DNA of 64,000 nucleotides, taken from contig NZ_JABMCQ010000001.1 in the NCBI RefSeq assembly GCF_013179575.1, positions 37,199 through 101,198 on the forward strand. The letters are read 5' to 3'. The DNA comes from Sphingobacterium shayense (GTDB lineage: Bacteria; Bacteroidota; Bacteroidia; Sphingobacteriales; Sphingobacteriaceae). The notes under the pieces were generated by a model. The model was not told where the DNA came from. It ran no database searches and saw only the letters and a list, made by a program, of their open reading frames with translations. This document shows, in pieces, positions 9,312 through 17,657 of the stretch. Both the position numbers and the translations under genes were made by a program. How positions within the stretch are numbered: the first letter of the stretch is position 1; each line of letters starts with the position of its first letter.

Positions 9312-12300
9312 TTAAGCTTCGATTAATTTTTTACGCAATACATTTTTATATTCGCGAGGGAAAACTTTTACAAATTTACCCTTCTGTTGTGTCCAGTTTT
9401 CCAATATGAAATTCGCCCTGTCACTGTTTGTCAAGTTGGTGTGTCGTTTTAATAATGCAATAATCGCTGTCTCATCTTCTGTGTCCAGAGGGTCAAGGTC
9501 AACCATCTCTTGATTACAGTTTTCACGGAAATCGCCAGCGATGTCATATATCCATGCGATTCCTCCGCTCATACCTGCCGCAAAGTTTCGACCGGTTTGT
9601 CCTAATATTAATGCACGTCCACCTGTCATATATTCGCAACCATGGTCCCCGATTCCTTCAACGACGGCAGTAGCTCCAGAGTTTCGCACAGCAAAACGCT
9701 CACCAGCCATACCGTTAATGAACAAGTGACCCGAGGTCGCCCCGTAAAGAGCTACATTGCCGATGATAATATTATCGTGGGCTGTTAAAGGGCTGTCCGC
9801 GGTCGGGTAGATAGCTAGCTGTGCGCCCGATAAACCTTTTCCGACATAGTCATTAGCTTCACCTTCAAGTTCAAAAGAAAGGCCTTTTGCACCAAAAGCG
9901 CCGAATGATTGACCAGCGGATCCTTCGAATTTAAAGTTGATGGTATTGTCTGGTAAACCTTCTGCGCCATAATTCTTGGAAACTTCGTTGGAGAGCATGG
10001 TTCCAATAGTACGGTCAGTGTTTTTTACCTTGAACGTTCCAAATACTGGTAATTTTGATTCTAACGCGGTTTTCGCTTGTGTTAGTAATCCCCAATCGAG
10101 GATCATGCTTAATCCGTGGTCTTGTTCCTGTGTGTTATGCAAACTTTCTGAGGGTTCGTTTCTTGCAACATAAAGGATTTTCGAAAAATCGACTTTTGAT
10201 GCTTTCCAGTGATCAATATTTTCGCGTTTTTTTAAGAATTGTGCACGACCAACCATTTCGTTAATAGTACGGAATCCCAATTGTGCCATTGTCTCGCGTA
10301 TTTCTTCAGCCAAGAAGCGGAATAGATTTACAATATCTTCGGGTTTACCTGAGAATAATTTTTGTAGTTCAGGATCTTGTGTGGCTACGCCAACAGGACA
10401 CGTATTCAAATGACATTTACGCATCATAATACACCCACCTGCAATTAGTGCTGCAGTAGCGACTCCCCATTCTTCGGCTCCAAGTAATGTGGCGATGACA
10501 ATGTCTTTTCCTGTTTTCATTTGGCCATCAGCCTGTAAAACAACACGGCTACGAAGTTTGTTGTGAACCAACGTTTGGTGAGCTTCAGCTAGTCCTAGTT
10601 CCCACGGTAATCCGGCATGTTTGATCGAACTTACAGGAGATGCGCCTGTCCCTCCATCGAACCCGGCGATTAAGATCACATCAGCATGCGCCTTAGCAAC
10701 ACCTGCAGCGATAGTTCCAACACCTGCCTTGGATACTAACTTCACGTTTATTCTTGCTTTTCGATTTGCATTCTTTAAATCGAAGATTAGTTGGGCTAAG
10801 TCCTCGATGGAATAGATATCGTGATGAGGGGGAGGAGAGATTAGACCGACTCCTGGAGTTGCATGGCGAAGTCTAGCAATAAAATCGTTAACCTTGTGCC
10901 CAGGGAGTTGACCGCCTTCTCCTGGCTTAGCACCTTGTGCCATTTTTATTTGTATTTCATCAGCTTCGGTAAGGTAGTGGGAAGTTACTCCGAAACGGGC
11001 CGAAGCAACTTGTTTGATAGCTGACCGCATAGAATCTCCGTTCGGTAAACGCTCAAAGCGGGCGGCGTCTTCACCTCCCTCACCAGTATTACTTTTTGCA
11101 CCGATGCGGTTCATTGCAATGGCTAACGTGCTATGAGCCTGAGTCGAAATCGATCCCATGGACATCGCGCCAGTAGCAAACCTTTTCATGATGTTTTCAA
11201 TAGGTTCTACTTCATTAATTGGAACCGGTGTGCGGTGTTTTGCGAAGTCTAGTAACCCCCGTAGGGTGAACATGCGTTCTTTTTGATTATTTATGATCGA
11301 AGCATATTGTTTGTATGATTCGTAGTCATTTCCACGACAGGCCTTTTGTAGTAAATGTACGGTCTCTGGGCTCCATAAATGCCCTTCGCCGCGACGCTTC
11401 CACTGATAGATACCACCTTCAGGGAGTAGTTTCTTCTCTGTACGAGATTCTCCAAATGCACGCCAGTGTTTTGCAAGCGATTCTTTCGCTATATCATCAA
11501 GCGTTAGCCCACCAATACGAGAAACCGAGCCACAGAAGTATTTGTCAACTACCGATATGTCGATTCCTAGTACTTCAAAAATTTGTGCGCCGTGGTAGGA
11601 CTGTAACGTTGAAATGCCCATTTTAGAAAAGATCTTCAAGAGCCCTGAACATATTGCCTTAACATAGTTCTTCTTTAAATCTTCCCAATCCAACTCGGTG
11701 TCAATTTGTCCAAGTTCTTTCATTGTCCGTATAGAGGCTAAAGCCATATAGGGGTTGATTGCTGTGGCTCCAAAGGCTAAAAGGCAAGCAAAATGATGTA
11801 CTTCCCAAACATCACCAGCCTCCACCACTAAACCGACAGCTCCTCGATTTCCGGTCTTTATTAAGTGATGGTGTACAGCGGATACCGCGAGTATAGATGG
11901 TATCGCTGCGTGTTGTGAATCTATGGCACGATCGGAAAGAATAATCACTTCGAATCCATCACGTACTGCATCATCTGCATAACGGCAAAGACGTTCAATT
12001 CCGGCTTCCAAAGAGCCGGGTTTCCCATCTGCCTTGAAATATAACTGTAAAGTTTTTGCCTGGAATATTCCGGTATCAATGGAACGAAGTTTTTCTAATT
12101 CACTCGAAGTTAGAATTGGATGCTCCAGTGTAACGCAATGACAGAATTTTTTATCCTCAATTAAGATGTTACCAGCGTTCCCTATAAACGTCGCTAAACT
12201 CATAACTAGTCGTTCACGAATAGGATCTATCGGCGGGTTCGTTACTTGAGCGAAAAATTGCTTGAAGTAGCTAGAAAGGTGTTGTGGTTGATCCGAAAGT

Positions 12301-13826
12301 ATCGCTAACGGAACATCGGTTCCCATGGAACCAATCGGCTCATAGCCAGTTAAGGCCATCGGTGTAAGGATAGTTTCAAGATCCTCTCTCGAGTAACCGA
12401 AGGATTGTTGGTATTTGAAAACGGACTCTTTTTTCAGATAGGTATAAGTAACCCGAGGAGTTTCCAACTCGTCCATTCGAATCTTATATCGATCGATCCA
12501 ATCACCGTAAGGTTGTTTATTTATCAGCTCGTTTTTGATATCTTCATCGGAACGTATACATCCTTGTTGCATATCTACAACGAATATTTTTCCAGGTTGT
12601 TGACGTCCTTTTTTTATGATAATACTTTCAGGAATAGGAAGTGCACCCGCTTCGGAGGCGACGATTACGCGTTCGTCAGATGTGACTGCATAGCGTAAAG
12701 GACGAAGTCCATTGCGATCGAGCGTTGCACCAATAATTTTCCCATCCGTGAAGCATAATGCAGCAGGTCCGTCCCAAGGTTCCATCAATGTAGCATGATA
12801 TTCGTAAAATGCTTTTTTTAGAGGATCCATTTGTGTATTGCCATCCCAGGCTTCTGGTACCAGCATCAACATGACGTGTGGTAGACTGCGACCCGTATGT
12901 AATAAGAGTTCAACGACATTGTCCAAACACGCTGAATCCGATTGTCCGCGATCAACTACAGGAAGTAGTATTTCCATCTCCTCGTCGGAAAAATAAGGGG
13001 ATGATAATGATCGCGCTCCCGCGTAAAACCAGTTTAAGTTACCGGTAAGTGTATTGATTTCTCCATTATGGGCAATGTTGCGAAACGGCTGAGCCAATGA
13101 CCAAGAAGGGAAAGTGTTCGTTGAAAATCTGGAGTGCACAAGTCCAAAAGCTGAAACAACGCGAGGGTCACGTAGATCCTCAAAGTAGGAACCAACCTGA
13201 TATGTTGTCAACTGACCTTTGTAAATTATTGTTTGACACGATAACGAAGCGATATATAATGGTAACGGATATTCTTGGTGTTCTTTTACTTTTTGGATGA
13301 TCAAACGTCGTAATACAAATAATTTTCGTTCGAAATCTTCAGTGGTTGAAACGCCATCTGGACGAGAAACAAAAAATTGAACGATTTCCGGTTCTGCACC
13401 CAACGCCGTAACTCCAATTCCGTCGCGATTCACCGGTACATCTCGGAACCCAAGAAATTTCATTCCACGGTCTTCTGTCGCCTCGATAATAGCATTACGA
13501 CAAATCGCGTTCGTTTCTTCATCTTTGGGAAGAAACAACATTCCTGTGCCGTAATATCCCGGTTCTTCTAGTTGAATTCCAATGTTGATACATTCCTCCC
13601 ACAAAAATTCGTGTGGCAATTGGATCATTATACCTGCACCGTCTCCGCTTTCAGGATCACAGCCACAAGCGCCTCTGTGCTCCATGTTTTCGAGCATAGT
13701 TAACGCATCTTTTACTTGTTGATGTGATTTTTCTCCCTTGATGTGTGCCACAAAACCTACTCCACAAGCGTCGTGTTCAAAGTCGGGATTATACAATCCT
13801 TGTTCCGGTAATCTTTCGTTTATCAT
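9312..13826 (-). CDS. gltB: glutamate synthase large (alpha) subunit
   Basis: 1504 aa, full length. The class II glutaminase domain starts with C21 (DACGVGF), which must be exposed by removal of a 20-residue propeptide; it releases ammonia that travels to the FMN site. Domains: amidotransferase about 21-430, linker about 480-760, FMN/synthase about 800-1200, C-terminal beta-helix about 1270-1480. The 3Fe-4S cysteines show the C-x5-C-x4-C spacing of the family (CIMMRKCHLNTC). First gene of the gltBD operon, with AGGAG just before the ATG. Confidence 0.98.
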   Translation of the reverse strand: MINERLPEQGLYNPDFEHDACGVGFVAHIKGEKSHQQVKDALTMLENMEHRGACGCDPESGDGAGIMIQLPHEFLWEECINIGIQLEEPGYYGTGMLFLPKDEETNAICRNAIIEATEDRGMKFLGFRDVPVNRDGIGVTALGAEPEIVQFFVSRPDGVSTTEDFERKLFVLRRLIIQKVKEHQEYPLPLYIASLSCQTIIYKGQLTTYQVGSYFEDLRDPRVVSAFGLVHSRFSTNTFPSWSLAQPFRNIAHNGEINTLTGNLNWFYAGARSLSSPYFSDEEMEILLPVVDRGQSDSACLDNVVELLLHTGRSLPHVMLMLVPEAWDGNTQMDPLKKAFYEYHATLMEPWDGPAALCFTDGKIIGATLDRNGLRPLRYAVTSDERVIVASEAGALPIPESIIIKKGRQQPGKIFVVDMQQGCIRSDEDIKNELINKQPYGDWIDRYKIRMDELETPRVTYTYLKKESVFKYQQSFGYSREDLETILTPMALTGYEPIGSMGTDVPLAILSDQPQHLSSYFKQFFAQVTNPPIDPIRERLVMSLATFIGNAGNILIEDKKFCHCVTLEHPILTSSELEKLRSIDTGIFQAKTLQLYFKADGKPGSLEAGIERLCRYADDAVRDGFEVIILSDRAIDSQHAAIPSILAVSAVHHHLIKTGNRGAVGLVVEAGDVWEVHHFACLLAFGATAINPYMALASIRTMKELGQIDTELDWEDLKKNYVKAICSGLLKIFSKMGISTLQSYHGAQIFEVLGIDISVVDKYFCGSVSRIGGLTLDDIAKESLAKHWRAFGESRTEKKLLPEGGIYQWKRRGEGHLWSPETVHLLQKACRGNDYESYKQYASIINNQKERMFTLRGLLDFAKHRTPVPINEVEPIENIMKRFATGAMSMGSISTQAHSTLAIAMNRIGAKSNTGEGGEDAARFERLPNGDSMRSAIKQVASARFGVTSHYLTEADEIQIKMAQGAKPGEGGQLPGHKVNDFIARLRHATPGVGLISPPPHHDIYSIEDLAQLIFDLKNANRKARINVKLVSKAGVGTIAAGVAKAHADVILIAGFDGGTGASPVSSIKHAGLPWELGLAEAHQTLVHNKLRSRVVLQADGQMKTGKDIVIATLLGAEEWGVATAALIAGGCIMMRKCHLNTCPVGVATQDPELQKLFSGKPEDIVNLFRFLAEEIRETMAQLGFRTINEMVGRAQFLKKRENIDHWKASKVDFSKILYVARNEPSESLHNTQEQDHGLSMILDWGLLTQAKTALESKLPVFGTFKVKNTDRTIGTMLSNEVSKNYGAEGLPDNTINFKFEGSAGQSFGAFGAKGLSFELEGEANDYVGKGLSGAQLAIYPTADSPLTAHDNIIIGNVALYGATSGHLFINGMAGERFAVRNSGATAVVEGIGDHGCEYMTGGRALILGQTGRNFAAGMSGGIAWIYDIAGDFRENCNQEMVDLDPLDTEDETAIIALLKRHTNLTNSDRANFILENWTQQKGKFVKVFPREYKNVLRKKLIEA

Positions 13827-14126
13827 CTTCTCCTCAAAATATTTGGTTGCTAATATACGAATAAAAATTAGTTTTTATTGTAAATATTGTAAATTAAATT
13901 CGATAATGTTATTTTATTGATAAATTTAGCCTGTTTTTTTATTGATATTGTATTCTCTTTTGCTGGAATGTGGTTCGAGTGAATATCCTTCTGCTATTAG
14001 ACTAGCACAGCGAATAAACCTAGGCGCAGTTTATCCTTAATTTAAGGGACGTAGTTTGAACCAACTGCGGAGGACTAATAACAAGGGGAATTTGTATATT
14101 AGCTCGTTCAAAAAGTATTCATTTTT
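13827..14126. other. divergent promoter region, gltB / epimerase
   Basis: 300 nt without a gene. Both sides carry the same TATATTAGC sequence, about 35-40 nt from gltB (minus) and about 30 nt from the epimerase gene (plus), a 6/8 match to TAnnTTTG that may be the -7 element. Low-complexity AT tract next to gltB and a short CCTTAA/TTAAGG inverted repeat near 14034-14047. No other structure seen. Confidence 0.4.
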
Positions 14127-15224
14127 ATGAAAATCACAGAAGTAAAAGTCTTTCGTTTAAGCATACCAATGGAGCCATTTGTTATTGCAACAGGAACGAT
14201 GGATTATGCACAAAACATATTTATTCAGATCCGCACCGATACGGAACATTACGGCGTAGGGGAATGCTCTGCCTTCCCGATGATCGTTGGAGAAACGCAG
14301 GATACATGTTTGGTGCTAGCGCGTGATTTTGGTAGGATATTAAAGGGAAAAAACCCATTAATGATTCATGAGCGTATGGCTGAGCTGGCTTTATATATCG
14401 CTGGGAACAGTACAGTGAAGTCTGCATTTGACATGGCTTTGTATGACCTTGCTGCAAAATACGCTGGTGTTCCCTTGTATCGGTTTTTAGGAGGAAAGCC
14501 TCGAGAAATTATTACAGACATTACATTAGGAATCGGTGAACCATCGGTAATGGCTCAAAAAGCCTCTCTGTTAAAGGAGCGAGGTGCTGAAGCTTTAAAA
14601 GTTAAACTAGGTAAATATCCGCAAGATGATATTATGCGAATTCGTGAAATTCGAAAAGCCGTTGGATTTGATATTCCTATTCGCATCGACGCAAATCAAG
14701 GATGGTCCTATGAGGATGCTGTTGAAACTCTTCGAGGGCTAGAGCCGTTTAAGATCCAATTTTGTGAACAGCCAATGCGTACTTACAATGATCATCGTTT
14801 ATCCGAATTACGTACCCAAACCATTATACCGATTATGGCGGATGAATCTGTATACTCCTGGCACGATGCCGAACGCCTCTGTCGGCAAGATGGTTGTGAT
14901 TATATAAATATTAAGTTTTCCAAGTCATCTGGAATAGCGGAGTCGTTGAGAATACAAACTGTGGCTGCGGAGTATAACGTGCCATGTATGATCGGAGGAA
15001 TGCTTGAATCCCGTTTAGCCTTAGCTGCAAAAGTTCACTTTGCATATGCTGCGCCCAATGTGAAGTTTTTCGATCTTGACACGTGTATGGTTGGTCACTT
15101 GGAGGATCCAGTTATTGGCGGTGCGCAATATGACGGTTATCGTGTTTCTATAAAAGATTCCCCAGGAATAGGTGCTGATGTTGAGCAATCGTTCCTTGAT
15201 AGGTGTGAATCCTGGACTGTATAA
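14127..15224 (+). CDS. dipeptide epimerase-like enzyme (enolase superfamily, MLE/mandelate racemase group)
   Basis: 365 aa. Capping domain about 1-125 and TIM barrel about 130-350. All catalytic positions of the muconate-lactonizing subgroup are present: K158-x-K160, metal ligands D188, E214 and D239, and K263 (INIKFSK). This set matches L-Ala-D/L-Glu epimerases and related dipeptide epimerases, which recycle murein peptides or racemise other dipeptides. Exact substrate specificity cannot be read from sequence. Stands alone, divergent from gltB. Confidence 0.85.
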   Translation: MKITEVKVFRLSIPMEPFVIATGTMDYAQNIFIQIRTDTEHYGVGECSAFPMIVGETQDTCLVLARDFGRILKGKNPLMIHERMAELALYIAGNSTVKSAFDMALYDLAAKYAGVPLYRFLGGKPREIITDITLGIGEPSVMAQKASLLKERGAEALKVKLGKYPQDDIMRIREIRKAVGFDIPIRIDANQGWSYEDAVETLRGLEPFKIQFCEQPMRTYNDHRLSELRTQTIIPIMADESVYSWHDAERLCRQDGCDYINIKFSKSSGIAESLRIQTVAAEYNVPCMIGGMLESRLALAAKVHFAYAAPNVKFFDLDTCMVGHLEDPVIGGAQYDGYRVSIKDSPGIGADVEQSFLDRCESWTV

Positions 15225-15315
15225 ACGTGTCCATAAAGTGTTTGTCTTCTCTGAAGATCTATTAACTTTCTAAAAGGGAGATCTAATGATCAGTATGAGT
15301 ATGTTCACTCCAGTA

Positions 15316-15349
15316 TTGTATGGCAAATCGTTCCGATTATGTATCTTTG
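15316..15349 (+). promoter_or_regulatory. promoter of the deoxyhypusine-synthase-like gene
   Basis: TATCTTTG at 15342-15349 matches TAnnTTTG exactly; a TTG at 15316-15318 lies 23 nt upstream, slightly long. The gene's ATG is 24 nt downstream of the box. Confidence 0.55.
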
Positions 15350-15373
15350 TTTCAGAATTGAAAATTTGAAACT

Positions 15374-16354
15374 ATGAGTACACAAAAAGGTCCTATTTCC
15401 CAATTTTTGGAGAAAAATTATCTGCATTTCAATGCCGCCGCGATGGTTGATGCGGCTAAAGGATATGAAACTCACCTATTAGAAGGTGGAAAGATGCTAA
15501 TTTCGTTGGGCGGTGCAATGAGTACGGCAGAATTAGGGATTTCACTCGCTGAGATGATTCGTCAAGATAAAGTTCATATTATTTCATGTACAGGGGCGAA
15601 CTTGGAAGAAGACGTAATGAATCTAGTTGCACATTCACACTATAAGCGTGTTCCTAACTACCGTGATCTGACACCAGAACAAGAACGGGAATTGCTTGAT
15701 CAGCACTTTAATCGTGTAACTGATACTTGTATTCCAGAAGAGGAAGCGTTCCGTCGCTTGCAAAAGCATTTGGAACACGTTTGGAATACAGCGGAGCAGA
15801 AAGGTGAACGCTATCTTCCACACGAATATCTCTACCAAGTCGTAAACTCTGGTGTGTTAGAGCAATATTATGAGATTGATCCGAAGGATTCTTGGATTGT
15901 TGCTGCCGCCGAGAAAAACTTACCTATTGTATGTCCAGGATGGGAAGACTCTACGACCGGTAATATTTTTGCTTCGAACGTAATTAAAGGTAAATTAAAA
16001 GCAAGCACCGTGAAGTCTGGTATCGAATATATGATTTATTTAACGGAATGGTATCGCGCTAATTCTGGAGGTAAAGGAGTGGGGTTCTTTCAAATTGCAG
16101 GTGGTATTTCCGGAGATTTTCCAATTTGTGTTGTGCCAATGATGTACCAAGATTTGGAGTGGGAAGACGTTCCTTTTTGGGCTTATTTCTGTCAAATTTC
16201 AGATTCTACAACCTCATATGGGTCATATTCTGGAGCAGTTCCAAATGAAAAAATTACGTGGGGAAAATTAGATATTGATACGCCTAAGTTCGTAGTTGAG
16301 TCTGATGCAACAATCGTTGCCCCGTTGATTTTTGCTTACGTATTAGGACAATAA
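15374..16354 (+). CDS. deoxyhypusine synthase family protein
   Basis: 326 aa. Resembles eukaryotic/archaeal deoxyhypusine synthase, which moves an aminobutyl group from spermidine onto a lysine of eIF5A using NAD. The active-site lysine is kept in ITWGKLD (K298), aligned with the SWGK motif of the true enzyme; NAD-site segments CTGANLEEDV and FQIAGGISGDFP are visible. Bacteria lack eIF5A, and related bacterial enzymes act on polyamines (homospermidine synthase type), so the real substrate is unknown. Own promoter, with a hairpin terminator after the stop. Confidence 0.85.
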   Translation: MSTQKGPISQFLEKNYLHFNAAAMVDAAKGYETHLLEGGKMLISLGGAMSTAELGISLAEMIRQDKVHIISCTGANLEEDVMNLVAHSHYKRVPNYRDLTPEQERELLDQHFNRVTDTCIPEEEAFRRLQKHLEHVWNTAEQKGERYLPHEYLYQVVNSGVLEQYYEIDPKDSWIVAAAEKNLPIVCPGWEDSTTGNIFASNVIKGKLKASTVKSGIEYMIYLTEWYRANSGGKGVGFFQIAGGISGDFPICVVPMMYQDLEWEDVPFWAYFCQISDSTTSYGSYSGAVPNEKITWGKLDIDTPKFVVESDATIVAPLIFAYVLGQ

Positions 16355-16375
16355 TTTTTTAATTTATAGAATTGG

Positions 16376-16418
16376 AGCTCCTTAGTGCTATCTACTTGAA
16401 ACTAGGGGGTGCTTTTTT
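16376..16418 (+). terminator. probable terminator after the DHS-like gene
   Basis: An imperfect stem (AGCTCC...AGT with ACTAGGGGGTGCT, including G-U pairs and an internal loop) is followed by seven T. It overlaps a GTG at 16409 and so argues against that codon as a start. Confidence 0.5.
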
Positions 16419-16435
16419 TGAAAAAGGATTGGTTG

Positions 16436-16966
16436 ATGAACTTAATAACAAAAAACCCTATTGCACTCCAAACTTTAATGAGTGAAGCTCTGTTTTCAAT
16501 TAGGGAAGAGGTTAAAGACAGTTCGACTGGTCAATCATTACAGACTGCCTCTGTTGAGCCGTTGAGCGCAAAGGATCTTTTTGAGTACCGTGGCGATCGG
16601 ACCACAGGGGTATTGTTTATTCTTCGTTATCCTCAATATCCTTATTTTTCTCCTGAAGCTGAAGCTGCTTTCGTGAAAACCATTGGCGCCCTGAATTTGA
16701 CGATGGCAAACGTCGCTATCGTGAATTTGGCTAATCCTGATAATCCAAATGATTGGAAGCTTATCATGGAATTTTTTCAACCCAAGAAAATAACTTTACT
16801 TGGGGTTGATCCTAGGTCGTTAAAATTACCGTTAATAGCGCATAACTCTTATATGAAGGGTCGCGTGTCCGTTGTTTTTAACACCTTTAGTTTCGAAGAA
16901 ATGTTTTCTGACCTGTCCAAGAAGAAGCTTTTCTGGAATGAATTTAAGACATTTATTGGAGCCTAA
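16436..16966 (+). CDS. conserved hypothetical protein
   Basis: 176 aa from ATG 16436 (MNLITKNPIALQ...), soluble, no signal peptide. A GTG at 16409 in frame lies inside the preceding terminator and is rejected. Alternating hydrophobic strands and helices (VLFILRYP, VAIVNLAN, KITLLGVDP) suggest an alpha/beta fold. I recall similar uncharacterised proteins in Bacteroidota and a loose resemblance to the DNA polymerase III psi subunit fold; that is a guess. rdgB follows after 44 nt. Confidence 0.65.
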   Translation: MNLITKNPIALQTLMSEALFSIREEVKDSSTGQSLQTASVEPLSAKDLFEYRGDRTTGVLFILRYPQYPYFSPEAEAAFVKTIGALNLTMANVAIVNLANPDNPNDWKLIMEFFQPKKITLLGVDPRSLKLPLIAHNSYMKGRVSVVFNTFSFEEMFSDLSKKKLFWNEFKTFIGA

Positions 16967-17010
16967 AATTTGAGGAGCATCGACTAACTTATAATTACAA
17001 TTTCAAAAAA

Positions 17011-17586
17011 ATGCTCGAATTAGTATTTGCGACTAACAATGCGCATAAACTTCAGGAAGTACAAGCCATTATTGAAGATAAGTTTTTTTTAAAATCGTTG
17101 GCCGATATTGGTTGTACAGACGATATCCCCGAAACTGGAACAACGTTTTTTGAGAACGCAAAGCAGAAGACCGATTTTTTAGTGAATAAATACGGTTTTT
17201 TTTGTTTTGGAGATGATTCGGGTCTCGAAATTGATGCTTTAAATGGTGAGCCCGGAGTTTATTCTGCGAGGTACTCAGGGACGCGTGATATGGACAAAAA
17301 TATAGGTTTAGTGTTGTCTAAGTTACGAGGGGTGACAAATAGAGCAGCGCGCTTTAAAACCGTAATTTCCCTTTATTTAAACGAACAGCAATATTTTTTC
17401 GAAGGATCAATTGAAGGGGTGATTATTGATAGGCTACGTGGAACTTCTGGTTTCGGTTATGACCCTATTTTTATTCCAGACGGGCATGATCAAACCTTTG
17501 CTGAGATGTCTGCAGAACAGAAAAATTCAATAAGTCATCGGGCAATTGCAGTTCAGAAATTAGCTGACTTTTTAAAGCACTTCTAA
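17011..17586 (+). CDS. rdgB: non-canonical purine NTP pyrophosphatase (RdgB/HAM1)
   Basis: 191 aa. Hydrolyses ITP, dITP and XTP to monophosphates to keep deaminated purines out of DNA and RNA. Family motifs: FATNNAHKLQEV near the N-terminus (substrate P-loop-like), DDSGLEIDAL with the catalytic Asp, GEPGVYSARYSG, and GFGYDPIF in the C-half. Ends at a strong bidirectional hairpin. Confidence 0.96.
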   Translation: MLELVFATNNAHKLQEVQAIIEDKFFLKSLADIGCTDDIPETGTTFFENAKQKTDFLVNKYGFFCFGDDSGLEIDALNGEPGVYSARYSGTRDMDKNIGLVLSKLRGVTNRAARFKTVISLYLNEQQYFFEGSIEGVIIDRLRGTSGFGYDPIFIPDGHDQTFAEMSAEQKNSISHRAIAVQKLADFLKHF

Positions 17587-17613
17587 GAGTCGTTGTGTTG
17601 AAATTTGAAATTC

Positions 17614-17657
17614 AAACGGCAAAAAACAACTAATTTAATAGCTGTTTTTTGCCGTTT
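17614..17657. terminator. bidirectional terminator overlapping the 3' end of the OstA-like gene
   Basis: Stem AAACGGCAAAAAACA (17614-17628) pairs with TGTTTTTTGCCGTTT (17643-17657). The stop codon of the OstA-like gene (17630) lies in the loop and its last codons form one arm, so the hairpin terminates both convergent genes. Confidence 0.8.

Noticed and set aside
16409..16435. GTG start for the hypothetical gene at 16436
   Set aside because: It lies inside the hairpin/T-run of the preceding gene's terminator.
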